Part shown: in pieces, positions 19,626 to 31,600 of the stretch
How the letters are laid out: the number at the start of each line of letters is the position of its first letter
Position numbering within the stretch: the stretch's first letter is position 1
Notes under the pieces: generated by a model
Seen by the model: the letters and a program-made list of their open reading frames with translations, nothing else
Databases searched by the model: none
What the model was told of the DNA's origin: nothing
Source of the DNA: Acanthamoeba sp. SK_2022b
Taxonomy: Eukaryota > Discosea > Longamoebia > Acanthamoebidae
DNA: 35,090 bases
NCBI GenBank assembly: GCA_027943245.1
Contig: JANDJZ010000089.1
Span: 1-35,090, forward strand
Direction: 5' to 3'
Translations under genes and position numbers: made by a program

Positions 19626-20959
19626 CTAGCTTGGGAGACCTCGACCGGAGAGGAAGCCGCGGCCATGGCACTTGATGCAGGGCTTGAAATGGAGTGACTC
19701 TGGTCGGCACTTGCCAAACTCGCCAAAGCCTCCTTCACCTTCACACAGCCGGCACAGCTCCGAAGGACCTGCTCGCTCGATTGCTCAGCACTCAGCAAAC
19801 ACGCTGTGCTAAGAGGGGAGGCCATACCTGCCACGCTGCCTCTACCTTCGCACAGTTCGCACATGTGGGTGAAGTGTATCGACCCCAGCGGGCACGGACC
19901 GAACGGGCCCTGGCCCTTGTGGCCGTGGCATCGTGGGCACACGTACTCGGCCACCGGGCCGCTGCCCCCGCCGATCGTGTGCCGTCGTTCGGTGGTCGCC
20001 GTCACGAGCGACGGCGGGGAGGACAGGCTCGTGTGAGGGTAGAGGGAGCTCAACGACATGCTGGAAGAGGTCGACGAAGCGAGCAGGGCCGTTTGGGAGG
20101 AGGTCCGCCCCAGATGCCACGTGGGCATGAACGAGGACGACGAGGGAGACGACGACGCCACAGACGAAGACGAAGGCGACGGAGGCACGAGCGACGAGAT
20201 GCGGTAGGACGACCTCGACGACGTCATGGACGAAGACGAAGATGAAGCGGACGACGAACCGGAAGGTTTCGCCGAAGGTAGGGAGGGAGAAGGCGGGGTG
20301 AAGGTGATGGAGTAGCCGGTGATGGAGGGCCGGTCGAGCATGTGGGTGACACGCTTGCTCGACCGGGGCGGCGACATCGCGTAGTGTCCCGACGCCGACT
20401 GATGACTACGCAGCGAAGAGGAGGAGGACGAGGAGAACGCGGAGGACGACGTGGTGGCGAGGCCGGAGGAGGGCGAAGCGCTGCGCCGCGGCGGATTCGA
20501 GGCGCTGCGCAGGCGACGAGGTGAGGTGTCGGCCGTCGAGACCTGAACGGGCAGCGGCAGCCGAGACACGTCTGCCGACGGTGACGACGACGCTGTCGAC
20601 AATATCGACGCCGACGGAAAGGAAATGAACGAGGTTGACGGCGAAGAGGAGAGTGACGGCGGCATGGAGGAGGAGGACGGGGGCGATGGCGGCAGGGAAG
20701 ACACGGGGGAGGCCGGCAGGGAAGCCGAGGCACAGGGGACGACCCTGGCCTCCGACGCTGGTGCAGGAGCGGACGAGTGGCCCGCGCTGTGCACCGCGTG
20801 TATCGCCACGTCCCGCCTCAGACAGTAGGCAGGGACGGAAGAGGCCGGCATGTGGCCGTCTGTCGTGGCCGGCACAGCAAGGCTGCAGCCAATCGCGATG
20901 GCCGGCTCGCATGTGACGTCATCAAGGCCTTCCTTGGGCTTCACGCTGTAGACCATCAT
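19626..20959 (-). CDS. Ser-rich protein with two DnaJ-like zinc modules, two exons
   Basis: Exon 1 (20959-19828) and exon 2 (19768-19626) are separated by a 59-bp GT-AG intron and join in phase, giving 424 residues. Reading through the intron instead runs out of frame and loses the second module. About 290 residues of Ser/Pro-rich, low-complexity sequence come first. Two similar C-terminal modules follow: CPRCHGHKGQGPFGPC, then HFTHMCELCEGRG; and CRLCEGEGGFGEFGKC, then HFKPCIKCHGRGF. The CxxCxGxG spacing is that of the DnaJ/Hsp40 cysteine-rich zinc domain, which binds unfolded chains or acts as a redox site. There is no J domain, so it is not a classical co-chaperone. The exact start codon is uncertain because the head is low complexity. 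The next gene downstream begins 203 bp away on the same strand. Confidence 0.72.
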
Positions 20960-21288
20960 ACCTTGGCTTGTCGATTTGCCTTTTTAATAGAATTGAAAAA
21001 GTCAAAAACTAATCGGTTCGTAAATAAAATTATTCATAAAATTGTAAATTTGATTCAAGATAACCGATTTTTTAGGGGTTAGTTTTTGTATTTTTTTTTC
21101 ATTAAAAATAAAATTTTAAAAAAAACGCTGTGTACCGTTGACCTCGTGAATGAAGGCAGGTGTGGTGGCATGGGCCGTCACGTCACGCTCACTCTTGGCT
21201 CTGGTGAGTGGTCGTTCTTTCTCTGCGGAGCGAAACGTAATGCGTTATATCACGACGAGCACGCAGGGACAAGAACGGAACCGAGCAG
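20960..21288. other. AT-rich intergenic spacer
   Basis: It lies between the 5' end of the zinc-module gene and the 3' end of the VPS13/Vps62-type gene. It contains an inverted repeat (21004-21087) and long A/T runs. A further short exon of the VPS13/Vps62-type gene could lie at 21140-21215 after a CGCTCCGCAG acceptor, but I cannot confirm it. Confidence 0.4.
21004..21087. repeat. AT-rich inverted repeat
   Basis: AAAAACTAA + TCGGTT (21004-21018) are mirrored by AACCGA (21062-21067) and TTAGTTTTT (21079-21087). An 11-base insertion interrupts the right side. It could be a small non-autonomous element or a 3'-end structure. Confidence 0.55.
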
Positions 21289-22681
21289 CTACGCACTGTG
21301 GGACGCAGCAGCCGCTGGAAGCGGAACGGAGGTGAAGAGGAGGGCAGCCACCTCTCCAGGCACCACCAAGCTCTCGTGCAGACAGACCACACAGTCTGTG
21401 TGTCGTAGAGGCCGAGCGCGATAAGGCGACACGCGAACACAACGACGCGCGTGCGTGCGTGGGGGCACGGTGTCGAGACACGCGATGGAGAGTGTAAACG
21501 AACCGGGCGAGGGTTTGTTGTGCGTGAGGGTGATGATGCACCCCACGGCCACGAACGACGGCGGCGGGATGGGTCGCCAGATGGTGCACGGCAGCACGCC
21601 CCGCACTCCGCCCTCGTGCCGCCACACCACCTCAAAATCCACCGGCTGGCGCCACGGTGAGTCGTTCCATTGATCGGCTTGCGCGTGTGGTCGTGTTGTG
21701 GTGTGTGTGCGTGCGTGCGTGCACCTTAGCCAGGCACTCAACAGACGGCTGCGGGAGCGCTTCCCTTTTCGTCCGTGACGCCCCGTACCTCTTCCTCTCC
21801 GTTGATGGGCTCAAGTTGTCTCCTACACAGATAAGGAAAATAATTAAATGTCTGAAAATATTATCGTTTTATTTAGACCGTTATTTTTGAGATAAAATAA
21901 ATGAGAATTCTTAATTAATTAATATTGGGGAGTACGTTGTGAGGCGGCTTTGGGCGGGAAAGGACCGACGGCGAAGACGGGGGCTTCGAGATAGAAGAGA
22001 GGGCTGGCGGCCAGGTAGGGCCGCACCACGTCGCCCGCAATGGCGTAGCCTGGGGGCGGTATGGGTCGATACCACGTCACCCCCTCCTTCTCGTCCGGGC
22101 CGCTGGCCCTCTGCTTTCGTTGTGTAGTGCATGACCACATCTTCTGAAATTTGGCGATGGCCACAAGCCTGATCCGTGTGCCGGTCAGGAGGGGAGAGGT
22201 GGCAGAGGCGAAGGAGGGAGATGGCGGAGGGACGAGGACGGTCGGTTTCAAGATGGTCGCATGACGAGCGACTGGCTTGCTTGCGCGGACTGGGAGAGCT
22301 GCTGCTGTCACATCTTCGTGACTATGATTCGATTTCATTCACAGGAGAGGGGCTGCCAAAGGACAAGACGAGAGTTTGAATCACGATCATGTGCAAGATG
22401 AGTTCAAATGAGAACGAAGGCTGGTTCCTGAATTAAAAGTTAATTATTGGCTTATTATTTGAATAATGTTGCGCAGCGTCGGAGATACCACGAAAATGAA
22501 GTGCTTGCGCACGGACGACAACCAAGGCCTACAGACGCCCTGAACCGGCAGCGTAAGACCACGGGCCAACGCGTGAGCGAGCAAACAACGCGAACACTTT
22601 CTTTTAGTGGAAGGCTCACCTTTCCCGCTTGGAGTTGTTCGATTTGCCCACCGGCTCCATCAACTCTGTCTCTCCTCTCAT
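21289..22681 (-). CDS. Protein with VPS13/Vps62-type WxRPxPPxGY repeats
   Basis: Two repeats carry the same signature. The first is FQKMWSCTTQ, then EGVTWYRPIPPPGYAIAGDV. The second is PVDFEVVWRHEGG, then CTIWRPIPPPSFVAVGC and DCVVCLHESLVVPGE. The pattern VW...VSIWRPxPPxGYxxLGDxxxP...xxCVxE is that of the repeated C-terminal region of VPS13 lipid-transfer proteins and of Vps62-like proteins. Likely exons are 22681-22620 (MRGETELMEPVGKS), 22321-21936, 21822-21789, and a last one ending at the stop at 21289. Phases agree for the first three, while the start of the last exon is uncertain. At this size it is a stand-alone repeat protein, not a full VPS13. The function, perhaps membrane-trafficking related, is inference. 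Confidence 0.6.
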
Positions 22682-22958
22682 CTTAAGAGCACTTGTGGTA
22701 CAGAGCCCCATCTTCCATCCTTTCGAGCGATTTGAATCAATTCATTGCCGTGGGCCGTAGAGATTTTTTTTTTTTAATAGTTGGGAGGAGACAGAAAAGG
22801 AGTGCAACCATCAGGTGGCAACCTAGAGTCTAATCTCTCTTCGTATCCCTCCAATCTTTGACTGCATCCATTGATTGTGCCCACCTCCGCGGTGCAGAAG
22901 AACGAAAGCGACAGCGGAACAAAGAACGAAAGCGAAGCAGTAAAAGAGAGAAAGAATA

Positions 22959-23994
22959 ATGGATCTGGCGAAGCAGTACCGTGTGGCGCTGCCCTGGGAG
23001 GCACCGTTCGCGCACGCCAAGCAGGCCGACTTCTCGACGCCCGGCGAATTCGTGGTGAGGAGCCTTAACCGACGCTTCATCAGCTATGTCGAGGACAAGG
23101 TCAAGTCATACCAGAAGAACCTCTCTGATCCCTACTGGCTCGTCTACGAGCAGGTAACACATGCCTCCATTCTCGCCATCACCGCCTCTTTCGTTCTTTA
23201 TTCATTTTCCGCATTATTTTTAATGCGCTTTCATTGACCGGTCGTGCACATGTGCGGTTCCAAAGTTTGACGCGGAGGACGACGAGAAGTGGCGGGAGCT
23301 CCTGGAGGCGTACGGTGTGATGGGCAAGAATTGCCTGAGCAGCCTGGTGCTCGCCCTGCTGGACTGGCAGCAGCGAAAGCTCAGCAAGAAGATCGACATG
23401 TGGGAGGACTTCGCCAAGGAGCTCAACAAGGCCCAGGCCGCCCAGCTTCAGGCCACCTACGAAGAGCGAAAAATGGTGCACGCCGCGCGTTTGTATATTT
23501 ATTTGTGCACGAGCGTGCGTGGTGTGTGCGTGTGCTCACGTGTCTTCGATGGCCCGGGCAGTACACCATTTACTACGTGTTCTGTCGGCTGGTGCTGGAG
23601 GTGCTGCCCCACGCGGATGAATCGGAGAATTCGCTCTCGGGCGCTGCCGCCGACGAACTCGAAAAGGCCTGCTTCCTCTACTTTGAGGAAAACAAGTGCG
23701 GCCTCGCCATCCATACCACAGTTGTCGTTATTGTTTGTGCGTGTATCTGTGCCTGGACCAGCTTGCGCCACGCGAGTGAGTGTGTTGTGTTTTTTGTGGC
23801 AAACTTGAAACTCATCATTGGTCTATCGTCGCCTTGAATGCGACTGCAGGGCGCTGGTGCTGGTCAAGGCCAAGAAGGGAGACAAGGAAGACCTGGCCAT
23901 CGCCAATCGGCTCCACATCTACGAACTCTTCTCTCAGATTCTCGGCGAGCTGTGCTCTCAAAAGTTCGCCCCTCATCATGCTTGTGTGTGTGTG

Positions 23995-24062
<68 letters not shown>

Positions 24063-27000
24063 TGTCGTGTGCTCTGTTGCTAGAGGCTGACGCTTTGTTG
24101 ATGATTGGAATCGCAGCCGGTTCGGAGAGATCATGAAGAAGCTCTTTGATGTGCTGGAGGCCACCAGCAGCGCCAAGGACCTTTCCACCTCGCTCTCGGT
24201 CATCTACGCCCTCCGCAACGTCAAGATGGACGTACGTCTTCGCTCTTTCTTTTATATATATATTAATGATTTCTTTTTATAAAAAGAATAATAGTAATAG
24301 TTTTCTACTTGTGCTCGTGTTCTTTGTAGATCTCGACCAACGCCAAGATAATCGAGTCCGCGGCCTTCATCAAGCGGGTGCGTGAGGAGTACTTTGACCC
24401 CAAGGCCAAGAAGCTCAAGGAGGAGCTCCAGGCCGCCTTCGCCGAACTTCTGGTACGTTGTTTTCTCTGCTCTGCGGCCCTGCATCCTTCCCCCCTCCTG
24501 TCAGCTGACGCTCGAGAAATGTTGTGCACATTTGCAGGGCAGCATCCTCATCCCCATCGTCGAGTCCAAGACTGAAGGTATCCTCGCACCATTTCAGTTG
24601 CATTTCAATAAATGTATGAGCAATATTTATTTACTTTTTTTAATGTTAATATGAATAAATACCATAAAATTGATCCAAAACATAACCGTTTTTTTTTTTT
24701 TTTTTTTTTGATAAATACTCATCGGTTCTTGCCACAAAATAGAATCGCAAAAGGATGTGTTGGCCGACTTCTACGCCATCGTCTCCGATTTCTACGACCG
24801 AATCATGACCCAGTACGGCAAGAAGAAGATCAAGGGTCGCGAACACGTACGTTCCCCGAGTATCCGCCTCTTCATTCACAAGCGTGTGCGCGTGCGCGTG
24901 TCATCGTGATCTCACACCCGACGACCTCGTGCGCAGGTGTTCTATCCGCTCCTGACGGGCCTCCTCTGCGCCGCCCACGTCAAGTTTTTCGAGGCCAAGT
25001 ACTACGAAATGCTGGACATGCTCTTCAAGTCGCTCAAGGTGTGCACGCGAATGCCCAACACGACACACTCTCGCTCTCCTCTCCCACCGTTCGTGATCGG
25101 CATCTCTCTCTCTCTTTCTCTCTCTCACACCTATGCGCAGGAGCCCAAGTTGAAGGCGCTGGCGCTGGAGTCGATCTACCACCTGCTGCTCAAGTTCCTG
25201 GCCGTGAAGGACACCAAGAGCTTCGGCGAGGAATGCGCCAAGCTGCTGGACCAACTCTTCATCCAGCCGGCCAAGGAGAAAAAGAAGGGTAATTCATGTT
25301 TATATTTATAATTTACTTTGACTTTTATTTCTTTCGGTTTTTTCCTCTTTTTTTTATAAAAAAAAGTGTGACTGCTCACCCTGGTGCGCGCATCAACAGA
25401 GAAGCAGCTGATCCAGCCCGGCGAGGAATGCGTCGACATCATTGTAGACATCATCACGCTTCTGTCGGTGGCCAAGTTCGACCAGACCACGCACGGCGTC
25501 GTGCTCGAACTCATCAAGGATCGCGCCTCACCCGAGTACCGTCTCCTCCTCCTGTGTCGTGTGTCGTGTGTCGTCGTTAACCCGGGGGGGGGGTGCAGCA
25601 AGGTGCTGGTGGCGCTGCTGTCGTTCAACGCCATCACGGACCGACTGATCCCGGCCAGCGACGCGCGTGCGTCGAGCGGCAAAGGCAGCGGCGGAGGCAA
25701 GTCGTCGGGCGGCACGCTCAAGGGGTCCGGTAAGCACGTGGTGGGCACCATCCGCACGACCATGGTGGTCCCGCGCGGCCAGGCCAACCCCAGCCTCAAG
25801 CGCCAGGCCATGCGCCGCTTCCACGCCGAGACCGAGAAGATCATTCTCGACGACTTTGCCAAGGGCACTCGCCCCTCTCCTCATCGTCTTCGCTGTCTTG
25901 CTTGCTCGTCTTCGTTCTTTCTTAGTCTAACCCATGTGTTCGTTTGGTGGGGCGCAGGAATGGGCATGTCGCTGGACCGAATTCTTGCGGACGTGCACTC
26001 GCAGTTTGGAACGCTGCTCCTGAGCGACCCCAAGTTCAACAGCAAGACCATCCAGGGTGCGCAGCTCACATGCACCGCCTCTCCCAACCACGCGCGGGCG
26101 CACGGCTGACCGTTGCTCTTGCCTGCGTTGCGACACACGTGCACAGAACTCGTGGGCAAGGACAAGGCCGGTCAGTTGGCTGTGGCGCCTCTGGCCCTGT
26201 CCTGCCTTCGCCGCGCGCTCCCTTCGGAGATGCCTCTGCACGAGCTGGTCCATACTCTGGCCAAGTACACGCTGCACGTCGACAAGGGTAAGCCAACTGC
26301 ACCCCCCCCCAAAACCCGCTCTCCTCTCCACTCCTCAACGAACGCGTACGCGCATAACTTACATGCCATCGACACGCCGCGTGCAGCGATCCGCAACGAG
26401 GCCTTCCAGGTGTTGCAGCACATGGCCCGATGCCTGCCGGTGCTCCGCGCGACCATCGTCGAGCAGTTCTGCCGAGTCACGTCGAGCATTCCCGACATCT
26501 ACCCGCAGCTCATCCGCAAGTCGCTCTCCAAGGTTGTGGCCTCCTCTTTCTCCTCCCTCTCTCTCTCTCTCCCCCCTCTCCCTCCGCGTGCACTGACGCG
26601 ACCGTTGTCGACTTGAACGCATTCGTAATTACGCTTTGCATGCGTGTGGTGGCTCGTGCTTTGCATGCGCGTGCAGCTTTCGGTCCTCCTGAATCTGTGG
26701 CACGACATGGAGAGCGACAGGGAGCTCAAGCTCGAGCAGAAGCAGCGAGAGGAGAAGAGCAAGTCCTACATCGCCTCGGTGCCCCTCCCCTCTCCCCTCA
26801 ATCCCGATTCGTTTTTCGTTTTATTATTTTATTTTTTTCATTATTTTTTTAAATTTATTACAATTTCGGTCGTGTGCTGACCGATCGACGCAGGGCCAAC
26901 TGGAGAACGTCAAGTCGGTGGTGTGTCCCATTTCCGAGATCGACGGCACGGCCCTGCTCTTCCTGTGCCACCCGCTGGCCAACGTGCGAGAACTGGCGTG

Positions 27001-28332
27001 GAACGTGATGAAGGCCGCTCGCCACGTCAACTCTGTCTTGTCCGAAGAGGTAGCACGCACGCACGCACTCACGCGCGCACGCATGGTCACTGACGGTGGT
27101 GATGGTGTAGGCGGCGGTGGAAGAGAACGTGTTGCTGGCCAACCTGATCGAGGCCAACGCGAACAAGTTGGCCCGTGCGGGCGACGTCGATCGCAACCTG
27201 ATCACGAAGCGGTCGTTCGCGCTCAAGGGCGGCCACAGCGAGGAGGCCGCCAAGGAGCTGCGGCTCCTGGGCGTCAGTGACAGCTCCAACAAGCTCTCCG
27301 TCCACCGCAAGAACACCGACGCCGATTGGCACTCTGTCAGCGAGTACGACACGACACGACACGACACGACACGACACGACACGACACGACACGACACGAC
27401 ACGACACGACACGACACGACACGACACGACACGACACGACACGACACACACGCAACACGCGCGCAGGCAAGCGTCGTGTCATGCGCTGAGCTTTCGAAAC
27501 CACGCAGTTCGGTGGACGTGGCGGGCGCCCGCGATGAATCGACGGAGGGAGCCTACAAGGCGCAGCCGACGAGCCAGGGCACTCTCGAGGAGGTCGTCGG
27601 CCTCAACCGCGGCCTGCACAAGGACGGTACACGCGCCCGCGCCCGCGCGCGCTACGCGTGCCACGACTGACTCACGCGCGCGCGTCGTGTGCGTGGTGGC
27701 TACAGACGTGCAGTTGAGGTGGGCCCGCATGCTGGGCGCGCTGGTGCCGCTGTGCGCGAACGAGGGCACGGTCGACTTTGCGCTGCGGCACGTGGTCCCG
27801 CGGATGGCCGCGGCGCAGGCCTACCTCGAGTCCACGCGCAGCCAGAAGACCCTCTCGCCCGACTTCGAGTCCCAGAGCCTGCTCTGGCGCAACTACGCCG
27901 TCGCCGCCTGCTCCGCCTACGGTTCTCCGCTGCGTGCCTGGCGTGCCTGGCGCCATCATCTCATGCGTTGCGTGTTGCGTAGGTTCGGAGGGAGCGGTGA
28001 CGGAGGAGGTGGAGTCAACCAAGCCCGAAGCGGTCTTCAGCTCCGTTCTGGGCGTGCTCAAGACGCTGCCGAACTTGTCCCCGTTCCTCGTCCTCGTACA
28101 ATTCCCGTGTTGTGGCCACAGGCACGCGCGGGTGCATTTCACTCAATTCTTTGCATTCGTGTGCGCGTGCTTGTTTGCCGGCAGGCGTTGAGCTTCGTCA
28201 AGTCCGATTTTGTGCCGACGCTGCTGGACAAGCTGGACCCCTACAACACCGAGGTCTACCAGAACTTCAAGCCCTCCAAGGGCAAGCAGCACCAGAAGGA
28301 CCCCCACTTTGCCCTCCGCTGCCAGCTCGGCC
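22959..28332 (+). CDS. FRY: Furry (FRY/Tao3/Mor2) scaffold protein, N-terminal 1053 residues, 22 exons
   Basis: Furry proteins are very large HEAT-like scaffolds that bind and activate NDR/LATS-type kinases for polarised growth and morphogenesis. I could trace exons 22959-23153, 23266-23475, 23562-23695, 23850-23963, 24117-24231, 24330-24452, 24538-24577, 24743-24846, 24937-25038, 25141-25288, 25400-25535, 25599-25864, 25958-26056, 26147-26287, 26387-26532, 26677-26778, 26894-27049, 27111-27343, 27508-27626, 27706-27921, 27983-28095 and 28185-28332, all in phase. Diagnostic parts: STPGEFVVRSLNRRF, NCLSSLVLALLDW, YYVFCRLVLEVLP, IYELFSQILGEL, RFGEIMKKL, HVFYPLLTGLLCAAHVKFFE, LKALALESIYHLLLKFL and LLFLCHPLANVRELAWNVMK. 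The exon 12-13 intron has a GC donor. The gene stops abruptly in a GT microsatellite, where the sequence folds back. Full Furry proteins are two to three times longer. Confidence 0.88.
23984..24060. repeat. (GT)n microsatellite in FRY intron 4
   Basis: About 75 bp of GT with one short interruption (GTTGT). It marks the outer edge of the left arm of the palindrome: homology with the right arm begins at 24061. Confidence 0.95.
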
Positions 28333-28380
28333 GTGCGCCTCCCTTTCCCTTTCCCTTCTCCCACTTCCGCGCGTCACTCA
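24061..28380 (+). repeat. Left arm of a 4.3-kb inverted repeat
   Basis: Left coordinate plus right coordinate stays between 56985 and 57005 along the whole arm, so the two arms match base for base except for a few indels. Substitutions are scattered: near 24470-24485 (two), 26672 (one), 27296 (one, Ser versus Pro in exon 18) and 28017 (one). A 4-bp indel lies near 27925. Confidence 0.95.
27346..27447. repeat. (ACACG)n minisatellite in FRY intron 18
   Basis: About 20 pentamers directly follow the 5' splice site GAGTACGAC. The mirror copy is (CGTGT)n at 29543-29643. Five is not a multiple of three, so the run is open in several frames and would give HDTTR repeats if retained. Confidence 0.95.
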
Positions 28381-28383
28381 CGT

Positions 28384-28453
<70 letters not shown>

Positions 28454-28549
28454 GTGTACCTTCATCCAATCGAGATACGAGTTGAGAAGGTTGGCGTTCA
28501 TGGCCGGCGACTGCAGGTTCTCAGTAGTAAATCGCAACAGGACTGGACA

Positions 28550-28604
<55 letters not shown>
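28381..28604. other. Palindrome spacer with two opposed microsatellites
   Basis: The order is (GT)n 28384-28451, a unique 99-bp core, then (CA)n 28551-28602. The core carries FRY exon 23 on the minus strand (28542-28460). Both microsatellites belong to introns of the inverted FRY copy. The left one is also where the plus-strand copy ends. Confidence 0.9.
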
Positions 28605-28606
<2 letters not shown>

Positions 28607-31600
28607 AGTGACGCGCGGAAGTGGGAGAAGGGAAAGGGAAAGAGAGGCGCACGGCCGAGCTGGCAGCGGAGGGCAAAGTGGGGGTCCTTCTGGTGCTGCT
28701 TGCCCTTGGAGGGCTTGAAGTTCTGGTAGACCTCGGTGTTGTAGGGGTCCAGCTTGTCCAGCAGCGTCGGCACAAAATCGGACTTGACGAAGCTCAACGC
28801 CTGCCGGCAAACAAGCACGCGCACACGAATGCAAAGAATTGAGTGACATGCCCCCGCGCGTGCCTGTGGCCACAACACGGGAATCGTACGAGGACGAGGA
28901 ACGGGGACAAGTTCGGCAGCGTCTTGAGCACGCCCAGAACGGAGCTGAAGACCGCTTCGGGCTTGGTCGACTCCACCTCCTCCGTCACCGCTCCCTCCGA
29001 ACCTACGCAACACGCAACGCATGAGATGATGGCGCCAGGCACGCCAGGCACGCAGCGGAGAGCGAACCGTAGGCGGAGCAGGCGGCGACGGCGTAGTTGC
29101 GCCAGAGCAGGCTCTGGGACTCGAAGTCGGGCGAGAGGGTCTTCTGGCTGCGCGTGGACTCGAGGTAGGCCTGCGCCGCGGCCATCCGCGGGACCACGTG
29201 CCGCAGCGCAAAGTCGACCGTGCCCTCGTTCGCGCACAGCGGCACCAGCGCGCCCAGCATGCGGGCCCACCTCAACTGCACGTCTGTAGCCACCACGCAC
29301 ACGACGCGCGCGCGCGTGAGTCAGTCGTGGCACGCGTAGCGCGCGGGCGCGGGCGCGTGTACCGTCCTTGTGCAGGCCGCGGTTGAGGCCGACGACCTCC
29401 TCGAGAGTGCCCTGGCTCGTCGGCTGCGCCTTGTAGGCTCCCTCCGTCGATTCATCGCGGGCGCCCGCCACGTCCACCGAACTGCGTGGTTTCGAAAGCT
29501 CAGCGCATGACACGACGCTTGCCTGCGCGCGTGTTGCGTGTGTGTCGTGTCGTGTCGTGTCGTGTCGTGTCGTGTCGTGTCGTGTCGTGTCGTGTCGTGT
29601 CGTGTCGTGTCGTGTCGTGTCGTGTCGTGTCGTGTCGTGTCGTACTCGCTGACAGAGTGCCAATCGGCGTCGGTGTTCTTGCGGTGGACGGGGAGCTTGT
29701 TGGAGCTGTCACTGACGCCCAGGAGCCGCAGCTCCTTGGCGGCCTCCTCGCTGTGGCCGCCCTTGAGCGCGAACGACCGCTTCGTGATCAGGTTGCGATC
29801 GACGTCGCCCGCACGGGCCAACTTGTTCGCGTTGGCCTCGATCAGGTTGGCCAGCAACACGTTCTCTTCCACCGCCGCCTACACCATCACCACCGTCAGT
29901 GACCATGCGCGCGCGCGCGCGTGCGTGTGCGTGAGTGCTACCTCTTCGGACAAGACAGAGTTGACGTGGCGAGCGGCCTTCATCACGTTCCACGCCAGTT
30001 CTCGCACGTTGGCCAGCGGGTGGCACAGGAAGAGCAGGGCCGTGCCGTCGATCTCGGAAATGGGACACACCACCGACTTGACGTTCTCCAGTTGGCCCTG
30101 CGTCGATCGGTCAGCACACGACCGAAATTGTAATAAAATAAAAAAAATAATGAAAAAATAAAATAATAAAACGAAAAACGAAAAGAGATCGGGATTGAGG
30201 GGAGAGGGGAGGGGCACCGAGGCGATGTAGGACTTGCTCTTCTCCTCTCGCTGCTTTTGCTCAAGCTTGAGCTCCCTGTCGCTCTCCATGTCGTGCCACA
30301 GATTAAGGAGGACCGAAAGCTGCACGCGCATGCAAATCACGAGCCACCACACGCATGCAAAGCGTAATTACGAATGCGTTCAAGTCGACAACGGTCGCGT
30401 CAGTGCACGCGGAGGGAGAGGGGGGAGAGAGAGAGAGAGGGAGGAGAAAGAGGAGGCCACAACCTTGGAGAGCGACTTGCGGATGAGCTGCGGGTAGATG
30501 TCGGGAATGCTCGACGTGACTCGGCAGAACTGCTCGACGATGGTCGCGCGGAGCACCGGCAGGCATCGGGCCATGTGCTGCAACACCTGGAAGGCCTCGT
30601 TGCGGATCGCTGCACGCGGCGTGTCGATGGCATGTAAGTTATGCGCGTACGCGTTCGTTGAGGAGTGGAGAGGAGAGCGGGTTTTGGGGGGGGGTGCAGT
30701 TGGCTTACCCTTGTCGACGTGCAGCGTGTACTTGGCCAGAGTATGGACCAGCTCGTGCAGAGGCATCTCCGAAGGGAGCGCGCGGCGAAGGCAGGACAGG
30801 GCCAGAGGCGCCACAGCCAACTGACCGGCCTTGTCCTTGCCCACGAGTTCTGTGCACGTGTGTCGCAACGCAGGCAAGAGCAACGGTCAGCCGTGCGCCC
30901 GCGCGTGGTTGGGAGAGGCGGTGCATGTGAGCTGCGCACCCTGGATGGTCTTGCTGTTGAACTTGGGGTCGCTCAGGAGCAGCGTTCCAAACTGCGAGTG
31001 CACGTCCGCAAGAATTCGGTCCAGCGACATGCCCATTCCTGCGCCCCACCAAACGAACACATGGGTTAGACTAAGAAAGAACGAAGACGAGCAAGCAAGA
31101 CAGCGAAGACGATGAGGAGAGGGGCGAGTGCCCTTGGCAAAGTCGTCGAGAATGATCTTCTCGGTCTCGGCGTGGAAGCGGCGCATGGCCTGGCGCTTGA
31201 GGCTGGGGTTGGCCTGGCCGCGCGGGACCACCATGGTCGTGCGGATGGTGCCCACCACGTGCTTACCGGACCCCTTGAGCGTGCCGCCCGACGACTTGCC
31301 TCCGCCGCTGCCTTTGCCGCTCGACGCACGCGCGTCGCTGGCCGGGATCAGTCGGTCCGTGATGGCGTTGAACGACAGCAGCGCCACCAGCACCTTGCTG
31401 CACCCCCCCCCCGGGTTAACGACGACACACGACACACGACACAGGAGGAGGAGACGGTACTCGGGTGAGGCGCGATCCTTGATGAGTTCGAGCACGACGC
31501 CGTGCGTGGTCTGGTCGAACTTGGCCACCGACAGAAGCGTGATGATGTCTACAATGATGTCGACGCATTCCTCGCCGGGCTGGATCAGCTGCTTCTCTGT

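Noticed and set aside
19694..20245. 183-codon plus-strand Arg/His-rich frame
   Set aside because: It is the antisense shadow of the Ser-rich gene, and its composition simply mirrors Ser codons.
27346..27460. Possible CRISPR-like or coding array of HDTTR repeats
   Set aside because: It is a pure 5-bp tandem repeat without spacers, lying inside a spliced intron in both palindrome arms.
28498..29211. Large minus-strand ORFs of 205-289 codons in the right palindrome arm as new genes
   Set aside because: They are unspliced readings of FRY exons plus introns, identical to those of the left arm.
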